Part shown: positions 42,124 through 50,256 of the stretch, in pieces
How the letters are laid out: the number at the start of each line of letters is the position of its first letter
How positions within the stretch are numbered: position 1 is the first letter of the stretch
Source: Desulfosudis oleivorans Hxd3
GTDB taxonomy: Bacteria > Desulfobacterota > Desulfobacteria > Desulfobacterales > Desulfosudaceae
DNA length: 64,000 nt
Direction: 5' to 3'
NCBI RefSeq assembly: GCF_000018405.1
Contig: NC_009943.1
Coordinates: forward strand, 1,863,001 to 1,927,000
The notes under the pieces: generated by a model
The model's database searches: none
Told to the model about the DNA's origin: nothing
The model's input: only the letters and a program-made list of their open reading frames with translations
Made by a program: the position numbers and the translations under genes

Positions 42124-42555
42124 ATGGATATTCAGAACATCCAGTTTGATATGACACGGCCGTTACCGGAAACACAACCCTGGTCAAAACCTTTCTGGGA
42201 AGGCGCAAAACAGGGCAAGCTTCTGATTCAGCACTGCAAGGACTGCAATGCCAATATCTTTTACCCGCGCAAGGTCTGCCCGGAATGCTGGTCGAAAAAC
42301 ATGGACTGGATTACGGCCAGCGGCAAAGCCAAAGTCTATATGTTCTCCACGGCCTACGACATGGTGGAGCCGAAGTTCATGGCGGACCTGCCCTACACGG
42401 TGGCTTATGTGAATCTGGAAGAAGGCATCCGCATGATGACGCGGATCGTGGAATGCGATCCGGCGGACATCCACATTGATATGGAAGTGGAAGTGGTTTT
42501 CCACAAATTAAACGACGATTTCTATCTTCCGTACTTTAAGCCCGTAAAAAAATAG
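42124..42555 (+). CDS. DUF35 OB-fold/zinc-ribbon protein, thiolase partner
   Basis: This 143-residue protein has a rubredoxin-like zinc ribbon, HCKDCNANIFYPRKVCPECW (two CxxC pairs). An OB-fold follows (GKAKVYMFSTAYDMVEPKF, YTVAYVNLEEGIRMMTRIVE). Such proteins form complexes with SCP2-type thiolases, as BbsA with BbsB in benzylsuccinate degradation or the archaeal acyl-CoA-channelling complex (established for relatives). The start codon directly follows the thiolase stop, fitting a complex made in equal amounts. Confidence 0.9.
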   Translation: MDIQNIQFDMTRPLPETQPWSKPFWEGAKQGKLLIQHCKDCNANIFYPRKVCPECWSKNMDWITASGKAKVYMFSTAYDMVEPKFMADLPYTVAYVNLEEGIRMMTRIVECDPADIHIDMEVEVVFHKLNDDFYLPYFKPVKK

Positions 42556-42564
42556 GGAGGCCCC

Positions 42565-43332
42565 ATGGCGGATTATAAAACCATTGTATACCGGATTGAC
42601 GGCCCGGTCTGCTGCATCACCATGAACCGGCCGGAAAAGCGTAACGCCATTAACCGGGAGATGGCCGAAGATCTGACCCGGGCCTTCATCGAAGTCCGGA
42701 AAGAAAACAGCGTCGGAGTGGTGGTCCTGGCCGGAGAAGGCAAATCCTTCTGTACCGGCGGTGATTTGGAGATATTTCCATCTCTTGCCACCCATGACAA
42801 CTGTCTCAACTGGCTGGCGCACGAAGGCATGGACCTGCAGCGGGCCATGGCCAACTGCAACAAAGTGATTGTCGGCAGACTGCACGGACACTGCCTGGCC
42901 GGGGGTCTGGAGCTGGCCCTGTGCTGCGACCTGCTCTATGCCTGTGAATCCACCAGATTCGGAACCACCGAAATCGATATGGGAATCCTGCCGGGATGGG
43001 GCGGCACCGTGCGGCTTCCCCGCAGCATGCCCATCTTCCGCGCCCGGGAAGTCATCTACAGCGGCCGCAAGGATTACACCGCCCGGGACATGTACGACAT
43101 GGGCCTCTTGACCCGGGTTTTTGCCGACGATGAATTTGAGACTGAATTCGGCAAAATCATCGACAACTTAAGCCTGAAAAAACCCATTGCTCTGCGAATG
43201 GCCAAGGAGATCATGGACAAGGCAACGGACGGCACCAGCCTGGAAGCGGCCCTGGCCGTGGAAAGAAACGGCATTACCTGGCTGGTATACGCCCCGGATA
43301 TTCAGTCTTTATTAAACCCGCCCAAAGCATAA
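42565..43332 (+). CDS. Enoyl-CoA hydratase/isomerase family protein
   Basis: This 255-residue crotonase-fold protein has MNRPEKRNAINREMAE, GEGKSFCTGGDLEIF (oxyanion strand), RLHGHCLAGGLELALCCDLL and FGTTEIDMGILPGWGGTVRL. Both acid residues of classical hydratases appear present, Glu in GGLELA and Glu in TTEIDMG, so water addition to a 2-enoyl-CoA is plausible. GGGAGG precedes the ATG. It lies in the middle of the CoA-ester operon. Confidence 0.9.
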   Translation: MADYKTIVYRIDGPVCCITMNRPEKRNAINREMAEDLTRAFIEVRKENSVGVVVLAGEGKSFCTGGDLEIFPSLATHDNCLNWLAHEGMDLQRAMANCNKVIVGRLHGHCLAGGLELALCCDLLYACESTRFGTTEIDMGILPGWGGTVRLPRSMPIFRAREVIYSGRKDYTARDMYDMGLLTRVFADDEFETEFGKIIDNLSLKKPIALRMAKEIMDKATDGTSLEAALAVERNGITWLVYAPDIQSLLNPPKA

Positions 43333-43345
43333 AGGAGAGATTTAG

Positions 43346-44509
43346 ATGGATTTTGGATTCACCCGGGAGCAGGAAATGCTCAAAAAAGAGACCCAGCGCT
43401 TCTGCAAAAAAGAGCTCTCTTTGGATTACGTGCAATGGATGGATGAAAATGTTGATTTCCCGCCGGATGAGCTGTGGCAGAAGTTTAACGACCTGGGCGC
43501 CTTTCGAATGAATGTTCCGACGGAATATGGCGGTGACAGTGTCAGCATGGTGGACGGCATGCTTCTTTATGAAGAAATATGCAAAGCCTCCACTTCAGTG
43601 GCCCTGGCCATCGGCACCACCATCGGCTTCGGCACCCGGTTTATTGCCGAACTCGGCTCCACATCACAGAAGGAAGAATTGCTGCCGAAGATATGCGAGG
43701 GCAAGCTGAGATTCTGCATGGCCCTGACCGAACCCGGCGGCGGCACGGACATCCTCGGCGCCGTCCAGACCTGCGCCGAGGAAAAAGAAGACCGCTGGGT
43801 GTTAAACGGCGAAAAGGTCTTTATCACCGGCGCTCATGTGGCCGACTATTTCATCACCATCTGCCGCACGGACCCGGACAACAAGCCCAGCAAATCACTG
43901 AGCACTTTCCTGGTGCCGGCAAACGCCAAGGGGATTTCCATCACCCGCATCCCGAAAATCAGCTGCCACCATTGCGATTCAGTGGGTATTTCATTTAACA
44001 ACGTGGAAATCCCCAAAGAGAACATCCTGGGCACTCGCGGCAATGGATGGTTTGAAATGCTGACCGTACTCAACCCCGAACGCATCGGCGTGGCCATGAT
44101 GGGGGTGGGGTTGATCGCGGCCGCTTACGAATACGCCTTTGACTATGCCCGGAAACGGCAGGCCTTTGGCGGCCCCATCAGCCGGTTCCAGAGCCTGCAG
44201 CATTACCTGGCGGACATGTACATCAACCTGGAGAATTCCCGGAACATCACTTATAAGTCGGCCTGGCTGTGTGATAACGGTCAGCCCTATCACATGGAGG
44301 CCACCATGGCCAAAGTCATCGCCGCCGACGGCGCTCTGCACGCCACCATCAAGGGCGCGGAAATCCTGGGCGGTTACGGCATCTGCAATGAATATCCCAT
44401 GCAGCGTTTTCTTCGGGACGCGTTCCAGCTCCAGTTTTCACCCATCTCCAATGAAATGAGCCGCAACATGATCATGCAGTTTCAGGGGTTCCCGAAATCG
44501 TGGCCATAA
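43346..44509 (+). CDS. Acyl-CoA dehydrogenase
   Basis: This 387-residue flavoenzyme introduces a 2,3 double bond into acyl-CoA. Typical blocks are FRMNVPTEYGGDSVSMVDG, CMALTEPGGGTDI, FITGAHVADYFI, ARKRQAFGGPISRFQSLQHY and LGGYGICNEYPMQRFLRDA. At the usual catalytic-Glu site (YEG of medium-chain enzymes) this protein has Ser-365 (QFSPISNEMSR). It does have Glu-245 in LNPERIG, aligned with the catalytic Glu of isovaleryl- and long-chain-type enzymes. That geometry tolerates branched chains. AAAGGAGAG precedes the ATG. An electron-transfer flavoprotein is assumed as acceptor and is encoded elsewhere. Confidence 0.92.
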   Translation: MDFGFTREQEMLKKETQRFCKKELSLDYVQWMDENVDFPPDELWQKFNDLGAFRMNVPTEYGGDSVSMVDGMLLYEEICKASTSVALAIGTTIGFGTRFIAELGSTSQKEELLPKICEGKLRFCMALTEPGGGTDILGAVQTCAEEKEDRWVLNGEKVFITGAHVADYFITICRTDPDNKPSKSLSTFLVPANAKGISITRIPKISCHHCDSVGISFNNVEIPKENILGTRGNGWFEMLTVLNPERIGVAMMGVGLIAAAYEYAFDYARKRQAFGGPISRFQSLQHYLADMYINLENSRNITYKSAWLCDNGQPYHMEATMAKVIAADGALHATIKGAEILGGYGICNEYPMQRFLRDAFQLQFSPISNEMSRNMIMQFQGFPKSWP

Positions 44510-44525
44510 AAAAGAAGGAGCAAGA

Positions 44526-46106
44526 ATGTACACCTTAGGCGACATCTCAACCAACGGCGCGGTTCATTTTCCGGACTGGGAGGCGATCGTTTTTGAAGAA
44601 ACCCGCATGACCTATCGGCAACTCAATACCCGGGTCAACCGCCTGGCCAATGCCCTGACGGCGCTGGGGTGCAAAAAAGGGGATCACCTGGCGGTCCTGG
44701 CGGAAAACTGCAGCCAGTACGTGGAAATCTATTTTGCCGCAGCCAAGATCGGGGCCTGTGTCTGCCCGCAGAACCATCGTCTGGCCGATGAAGAGCTGAC
44801 CTACGTCATCAACCATGGTGAATCAACCCTGTTTCTGGTGGGGCATGGATTTGAAGATCGGGCCTGTTCCATCCAGAGTGGTTTGACGAATATCAGGTAC
44901 TGGATATCCATAGAAAACTTTATTGACGGGTACCTTTCCTACGAAGAACTGATAAAGACACACCCGGACACGGAACCGGTGCCAGAGTCGCCGGTCGATG
45001 AACAGGACCTGGCCATTCTCATGTACACCGGCGGCACCACCGGTCTTCCCAAGGGGGTCATGCTGACCCACCGGAACCTGATGACCACCACCGCCAATGC
45101 CGTACTCACGGCGGCCACTGCGCTGGCCAACCTGGGGCCGGGCCGGCGGTTTTCCACCTGCATGGTGCTACCCATGTTTCATGTTTCCCTGTGGCCGGTA
45201 CTGTTGACACTTTCAATTGGCGGTAAGGCTGTCATCAACCGCAAGATGGATCTGGGCGAAATCCTGCGGCTGATTCAGGATGAAGAGTGCGCCCATATCA
45301 ATCTGGTGCCGACCATTTACGGCTGGCTGGTCGATTATCCGGACGCCGATAAATACGATATTTCCAGCCTGATTTACATGACCTATGCCGGCAGCCCCTT
45401 TCCCACGGAAGTTTTGAAAAAGTGCATTCGGCGGTTTGGCAATATTTTTTCTCAAGGATATGGGGCCACCGAAACCGCCGGCGGCGCGGCAACGATGTTA
45501 AGTTATCAGGATCACGAGATCGAGGGCTCCCGGTCACGTTTACTGGCCAGCGCCGGTAAAACCGCCCCCTGTTCCCGAATCAAGATCGCCGACGACGAGG
45601 GCCGTGCCCTGCCGTACGGGCAAAGCGGCGAAATATGCGTCACCGGCAAACACATCATGGCCGGCTACTGGAAGGATCCGGTGAAAACCGCCGAGGCCCT
45701 GCGAGACGGATGGTACCATACCGGCGACATGGGCTACATGGATGAAGATGGGTATGTGTTTTTGACCGACCGCAAAGCGGACATGATCATTTCCGGGGGA
45801 GAAAACGTCTATCCCAAGGAGACCGAGGATGTCCTTTACCAGCATGAAGCCGTGGCGGAATGCTCTGTGGTCTCGGCTCCGGATCCCCGCTGGGGTGAAA
45901 TCGTCAAGGCGGTGGTGGTCCTGCAACCAGGTAAAACAGCGACTGAAGAAGAGTTGATTGCTTTCTGCAAAGAGCGGCTGGCCGGGTATAAATGCCCCAA
46001 GTCGATTGTCTTCTGGGACAATCTGCCTACATCCATCATCGGGAAAGTTTTAAAGAAGGAGATCAAGGCAACTTTCTGGCAGGGGCAAGACAGGAAAATC
46101 GGATAA
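44526..46106 (+). CDS. AMP-forming acyl-CoA synthetase / ligase
   Basis: This 526-residue ANL-family adenylating enzyme shows MYTGGTTGLPKGVMLTHRN (P-loop), GYGATETAGGAA (motif for AMP), YHTGDMGYMDEDGYVFLTDR and a C-terminal hinge with KADMIISGGENVYPKE. The catalytic Lys is in IIGKVLKKEI. It probably activates the entry substrate of the operon to its CoA thioester. The acid cannot be read from the pocket. AAGGAG precedes the start. Confidence 0.9.
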   Translation: MYTLGDISTNGAVHFPDWEAIVFEETRMTYRQLNTRVNRLANALTALGCKKGDHLAVLAENCSQYVEIYFAAAKIGACVCPQNHRLADEELTYVINHGESTLFLVGHGFEDRACSIQSGLTNIRYWISIENFIDGYLSYEELIKTHPDTEPVPESPVDEQDLAILMYTGGTTGLPKGVMLTHRNLMTTTANAVLTAATALANLGPGRRFSTCMVLPMFHVSLWPVLLTLSIGGKAVINRKMDLGEILRLIQDEECAHINLVPTIYGWLVDYPDADKYDISSLIYMTYAGSPFPTEVLKKCIRRFGNIFSQGYGATETAGGAATMLSYQDHEIEGSRSRLLASAGKTAPCSRIKIADDEGRALPYGQSGEICVTGKHIMAGYWKDPVKTAEALRDGWYHTGDMGYMDEDGYVFLTDRKADMIISGGENVYPKETEDVLYQHEAVAECSVVSAPDPRWGEIVKAVVVLQPGKTATEEELIAFCKERLAGYKCPKSIVFWDNLPTSIIGKVLKKEIKATFWQGQDRKIG

Positions 46107-46219
46107 CAAGGATTAAAGTCCCTCTCCTGAATGGTCAGGGAAGGGATCGAGCGTCAGTGCTCTCCAAGTCGCCGGAGGATATCGGCGGGGCAAACAATAT
46201 CATGAAAAGGAGAACTGAA

Positions 46220-47578
46220 ATGTCGGAAAAAAAAGAATTCAAGCACATCTTATCATCGATCAAGATCGGCCCGATTGAATTGAAGAACCGGATCGTCATG
46301 GCCCCGATGAACGAGGCGTTGTGCCAGGCAAACGGTGAAGTCGGTGAGCCGTATATCGCATATTTTGGGGCTCGGGCAAAAGGCGGCACCGGTTTGATCA
46401 CCACTGGCGCGATCATGGGCACGAAACTGGCGGGAGAGTTTCCGGCCGGCAGGAATCCACATCTCTATCATCAGGGGCACATGCATGGAATGAACGATCT
46501 TACCGACAGGGTTCACTATTTCGGATCGAGGATTGCGGCTCAGATGACCATTGGGTTTGGCAGGCAAGGTCATTCCTATGATCATCATAAGCTGGCCCCG
46601 GCCGCGACAGCCGGTCTGCCCTATGAGATTGCCGCTGAAAAAACGCCCAACCATCTCTCGGACCTTTATGCCGTCATTGAATATTCAAGATACTATATGA
46701 CGGGGCAAATGACGCGGGAGATGTCCATCGAAGAGATTCGCAGCGAACAGAAGGAATTCGCCAACAGCTGCCAGCTGGCGGTCATCTGCGGGTTCGATGC
46801 CATAGAGATTCACGCGCCGCACGGGTATCTCGAACATCAGTTCTTATCGCTTCTTTCCAACAAACGCTCAGACATGTACGGCGGAGAATGGCGCAATCGC
46901 AAACGTTTTCTCATGGAGGTGGCCGAACAGATCCGCTATGCCTGCCCGGGTATTGCCGTTGGTTGCCGGATCAGCGCGGAAGAGCATATGCAGGGCGGCC
47001 TGACCGAGGAAGAGATGATCGATGTGGCCAAGGACTTGGAAGCGATAGGCCTGGACTATATCAGTCTGTCCGACGGCGCCGGCTACGAGGAGTCCGGACA
47101 CCTCATTACGGACATGGACCGTTCCAGGCACATTCCCGAGCATGGCGAGGCGTTCAAGAAGGCGCTCAAGATTCCGGTCATGGTGTCCTCTCAGCACGAT
47201 CCGGTCAAGATAGAAAAGAATATCGCCGAAGGCAAGTATGACCTTCAGGCCATGGGAAGGCAGATGTACTGTGACCCGGAATACGTGAACAAGCTTGCAG
47301 CCGAAAAAGCAAAAGAGATCGTTCGGTGCACACGATGCAATACATGCCTCATGCGTTTTCTTACCGCACTCACTCCCGCATGTCCGCAAAACCCGAATCT
47401 GGGAAGGGAATATGCCCTGGATGAATACAAGATCGGTCCGTGGCAGAAACATGAGTCAATTATACCCGAGGGTGCATTGAGAGCGCCTATGCCGTCACTT
47501 GATCGTCCGTGGTGGAAGAATGAATTGAGTTATATTGAAAAGAGCTGGCGGCCTTTGCAGGGACGCACGAAACGGTAA
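46220..47578 (+). CDS. Short old-yellow-enzyme-like NADH:flavin oxidoreductase with Fe-S cysteines
   Basis: This 452-residue protein is a TIM-barrel flavin reductase: ELKNRIVMAPMNEALCQANG, FDAIEIHAPHGYLEHQFLS, NKRSDMYGGEWRNRKRFL, VGCRISAEEHMQGGLTEEE and DLQAMGRQMYCDPEYVNKL. A cysteine cluster CTRCNTC with a further Cys 12 residues on (RFLTALTPAC) resembles the 4Fe-4S site of 2,4-dienoyl-CoA reductase. The C-terminal FAD/NAD(P)H domain of that enzyme is missing, so electrons must come from another protein. Start at 46220 follows AAAAGGAG. It may reduce an unsaturated CoA ester. Confidence 0.85.
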   Translation: MSEKKEFKHILSSIKIGPIELKNRIVMAPMNEALCQANGEVGEPYIAYFGARAKGGTGLITTGAIMGTKLAGEFPAGRNPHLYHQGHMHGMNDLTDRVHYFGSRIAAQMTIGFGRQGHSYDHHKLAPAATAGLPYEIAAEKTPNHLSDLYAVIEYSRYYMTGQMTREMSIEEIRSEQKEFANSCQLAVICGFDAIEIHAPHGYLEHQFLSLLSNKRSDMYGGEWRNRKRFLMEVAEQIRYACPGIAVGCRISAEEHMQGGLTEEEMIDVAKDLEAIGLDYISLSDGAGYEESGHLITDMDRSRHIPEHGEAFKKALKIPVMVSSQHDPVKIEKNIAEGKYDLQAMGRQMYCDPEYVNKLAAEKAKEIVRCTRCNTCLMRFLTALTPACPQNPNLGREYALDEYKIGPWQKHESIIPEGALRAPMPSLDRPWWKNELSYIEKSWRPLQGRTKR

Positions 47579-47679
47579 GGCACTGGACCGAATATGATTT
47601 CGATGGACATAATTTTTGTGGCCGTCAAAAAAAGATGGTGGCCCGGAGTTTAATTGAATAGAGCAGAAAGGAGAGGACC

Positions 47680-48678
47680 ATGCCGGAATTCAGAGACGAT
47701 TATTTCAAGATTGACCCCGAGCCCCATTTAATCGGCGATATGACGCACATCAACCATTTCCCCGGCGTCCAGATGTGGTGGCGGGCCATTGATAATATCG
47801 CCCGGCCCATGGTGACGGGCATGCCGCCGGAAGCCTTTGAGGGTCTGGAAGAGTGGGAGATGATGAAAACGGCCGACCCGCAGAAGCTTCTGGCCGCCAT
47901 GGATAAATACGGCGTGGATATCGCCTGTCTTCTGCCGGAATCGATGATGGACACGACCGGCTATACCAGCCGCTGGGTGTCCAACGGTGAAATGGCAAAA
48001 GTGGTGGAATCCAACCCGGATCGTTTCATGTATCAACCCAATATCAGCCCCATCAAGCACAAGGGCGTAGAAAACACCATCTGGGAAATGGAATACTGGG
48101 TCAAGGAAAAAGGCGCCCGCATCTTCAAGTTCTATCCGCCGGAAGACACCTATATCAATGATCCGGAATTGTGGCCGTTCTACAAGAAGGCCGAAGAGCT
48201 GGGTATCGTGCTGGATATCCATACCGGATTCTGCTGGGTACCTCCGGGAAAGTCAAAGTACTCCCTGCCCATACAACTGGACGATGTAGCCCGGGATTTT
48301 CCCGGCCTTAAAATCGTGGCCTTTCACATGGGCTACCCTTACTGCGACGATTTAAACATGGTGGCCATGGGCCACCCCAACGTTTATGTCTGCCTGTCCC
48401 TGCTGGTCCCCTGGGCCATCTGCGCCCCCAGGAAGTTTGCGACCATCATCGGTGAAGCCCTTCGCTGGGTCGGACCGGACAAAATCATCTGGGGAACCGA
48501 TTATGCCGGATTCGCCTTTCAGATGGCCCAGGCGGTCCGGGGCATGAGGACCTTTCAGATACCCGAAGACATGCAGCAGGGGTATGGGTATCCGGCGATA
48601 ACTGACGATGACCGCCGGAAGATATTCGGCGGCAACCTGGCCGGGCTGCTGGGGATCGACACCCGGCGGCGCGTTTAG
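47680..48678 (+). CDS. COG2159-type amidohydrolase / decarboxylase-like protein
   Basis: This 332-residue amidohydrolase-2 family protein has a candidate N-terminal metal motif PEPHL with E14-x-H16, the ExH form known from carboxyvanillate decarboxylase-type enzymes rather than HxH. Later ligand candidates are VLDIHTGFCW, VAFHMGYPY and IWGTDYAGF with the catalytic Asp. The family includes non-oxidative decarboxylases, hydrolases and hydratases. In this operon it could hydrolyse or decarboxylate a ring or beta-keto intermediate (inference). AGAAAGGAGAGG precedes the ATG. The spacer 47579-47679 shows nothing special. Confidence 0.8.
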   Translation: MPEFRDDYFKIDPEPHLIGDMTHINHFPGVQMWWRAIDNIARPMVTGMPPEAFEGLEEWEMMKTADPQKLLAAMDKYGVDIACLLPESMMDTTGYTSRWVSNGEMAKVVESNPDRFMYQPNISPIKHKGVENTIWEMEYWVKEKGARIFKFYPPEDTYINDPELWPFYKKAEELGIVLDIHTGFCWVPPGKSKYSLPIQLDDVARDFPGLKIVAFHMGYPYCDDLNMVAMGHPNVYVCLSLLVPWAICAPRKFATIIGEALRWVGPDKIIWGTDYAGFAFQMAQAVRGMRTFQIPEDMQQGYGYPAITDDDRRKIFGGNLAGLLGIDTRRRV

Positions 48679-48690
48679 AAGGAAAACAAG

Positions 48691-49518
48691 ATGACGTTAT
48701 CGGGTAAAACAGCGTTGGTGACAGGGGCCTCAAGAGGTCTGGGCGGGGCCATTGCGTTGGCCCTGGGTGCGGCCGGCGCCAATGTCGCGGTCACGGATCT
48801 GCTGGTGGAATCGGAGCTCCCCGACAAAGAACAACTGGGCCGATACAGTGTTCTGGCCGCCCATTTTGCCGGAAGTGAAAACGTCCGGACGGTTTCAACC
48901 GCCGCGGAAATAAAAACGATGGGTCGTAAAAGTCTGGCCATGAAAATGGATGTGACAAACCCGGATCAGGTTCAAATGGTCGTGGCGGAGATTGCCGCTG
49001 AGCTGGGAGAGGTGGATATCCTGGTGAATAATGCCGGGGTCATGGACAACATGGCCGCCCTGGAACACCAGAATCTGACGATGTTTGAACGGGACCTGAA
49101 GGTCAATCTGACCGGCGCGTTCAACTGTATTCAGGCGGTCTGGCCGTATATGAAGAAAAGCGGGTGGGGCCGGATTATCAATATTTCCTCTTTTGTCGCC
49201 GTAAGCGGCGCTTTTGCCCAGCCGGGTTATGGCGCTTCCAAGGCCGGTATGATCGGTCTGACCCGATCCCTGGCCCTGGAAGGGGCCGGGCATGGCATAA
49301 CCGTCAACGCGGTTCTTCCCGGTTTTATCGAAACAGAAGCCGTTCAGTTGCATGATCCCAAAATGCTCGACCGGATCAGGGCGCGGACCCCCATGAAGCG
49401 CCTGGGCAAACCAAAAGAAATCTCGCCCCTGGTCGTTTTTCTGGCCGGTGAAGACGCCGGTTTCATCACCGGCGCCGCCATACCGGTCACCGGCGGTGCG
49501 GATATGTTTGTGTTCTAA
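48691..49518 (+). CDS. Short-chain dehydrogenase/reductase
   Basis: This 275-residue Rossmann enzyme shows ALVTGASRGLGGAIAL (cofactor), DILVNNAGVMDNMA and NISSFVAVSGAFAQPGYGASKAG with catalytic Ser, Tyr and Lys. The loop after beta-2 is long (SELPDKEQLGRYSVLAAHFAG). The C-terminal GFITGAAIPVTGG matches FabG-like 3-hydroxyacyl dehydrogenases. In the operon it could oxidise the 3-hydroxyacyl-CoA made by the hydratase. AGAAGGAAAAC precedes the ATG. Confidence 0.9.
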   Translation: MTLSGKTALVTGASRGLGGAIALALGAAGANVAVTDLLVESELPDKEQLGRYSVLAAHFAGSENVRTVSTAAEIKTMGRKSLAMKMDVTNPDQVQMVVAEIAAELGEVDILVNNAGVMDNMAALEHQNLTMFERDLKVNLTGAFNCIQAVWPYMKKSGWGRIINISSFVAVSGAFAQPGYGASKAGMIGLTRSLALEGAGHGITVNAVLPGFIETEAVQLHDPKMLDRIRARTPMKRLGKPKEISPLVVFLAGEDAGFITGAAIPVTGGADMFVF

Positions 49519-49541
49519 CCCGGATCATTAAGGAAAGAATA

Positions 49542-50234
49542 ATGAATTGTCGTCAGGGTGTTTTCATCGTCGTCTTGATCATCATGGGTCTGCTTTCTTC
49601 CGTGGCATGGTCTCAAGAGTGGGAGAAGATCGGTGAATCGGATGGTATCATCGGATACACCCTAACAGATAGCGAAAGCAAACATCAGGCGGTGATGGGG
49701 GTAGGAATGGTGGATGCGCCCGTGGCGGTTGTCGAGGCGGTCCTCCGTGATGTACCTGCTTTAACCGAGTTCATCCTGAGTTGCAAGGAATCCGCTTTTG
49801 TCACTGCCCCGGAATTTGAGAACACAGCCGACAGCTTCCATACCTATATGGTCAACAACGTGCCGTTTCCGGCAAAAGACCGCGATGCGGTTAATCTGAC
49901 CGAGTATACCATCGACCAGACAACCGGCACGGTCTATGTTGATATCAATGGGGTCAAAAGCGATTATAAGCTAAGCAAAGACATGGTCAGACTGCCTGCG
50001 ATCAAAGTCGGTTATATTCTGACGCCCCGCGGCCCTGATCAGACTGAAGTGATCTATACGACCGCAGGAGATCCGGGCGGGGCCATTCCCGGCTTCATCT
50101 CCGACATGTTTACCAAGAACCTGGGTATCAAGACCATTGAAGGCCTGCGTAAAATGGTACGCAAAGATAAATACAGGGACTGCCGGACCGTCATTACCAC
50201 AACACCCCGGGAATCCTTGCCAAAAGAACAGTGA
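49542..50234 (+). CDS. Exported START-domain lipid-binding protein
   Basis: This 230-residue protein has a Sec signal peptide (GVFIVVLIIMGLLSSVAWS). A START/polyketide-cyclase-like domain follows (GESDGIIGYTLTDSE, VEAVLRDVPALTEFILSCKE, NNVPFPAKDRDAVNLTEYT, GYILTPRGPDQTEVIYTTAG). START domains bind hydrophobic ligands in a deep cavity. Export to the periplasm suggests that the operon handles a hydrophobic or membrane-derived compound, perhaps delivering it to the cell (inference). TAAGGAAAG precedes the ATG. Confidence 0.82.
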   Translation: MNCRQGVFIVVLIIMGLLSSVAWSQEWEKIGESDGIIGYTLTDSESKHQAVMGVGMVDAPVAVVEAVLRDVPALTEFILSCKESAFVTAPEFENTADSFHTYMVNNVPFPAKDRDAVNLTEYTIDQTTGTVYVDINGVKSDYKLSKDMVRLPAIKVGYILTPRGPDQTEVIYTTAGDPGGAIPGFISDMFTKNLGIKTIEGLRKMVRKDKYRDCRTVITTTPRESLPKEQ

Positions 50235-50256
50235 CATCCGAAGTAAAGGTGACATT

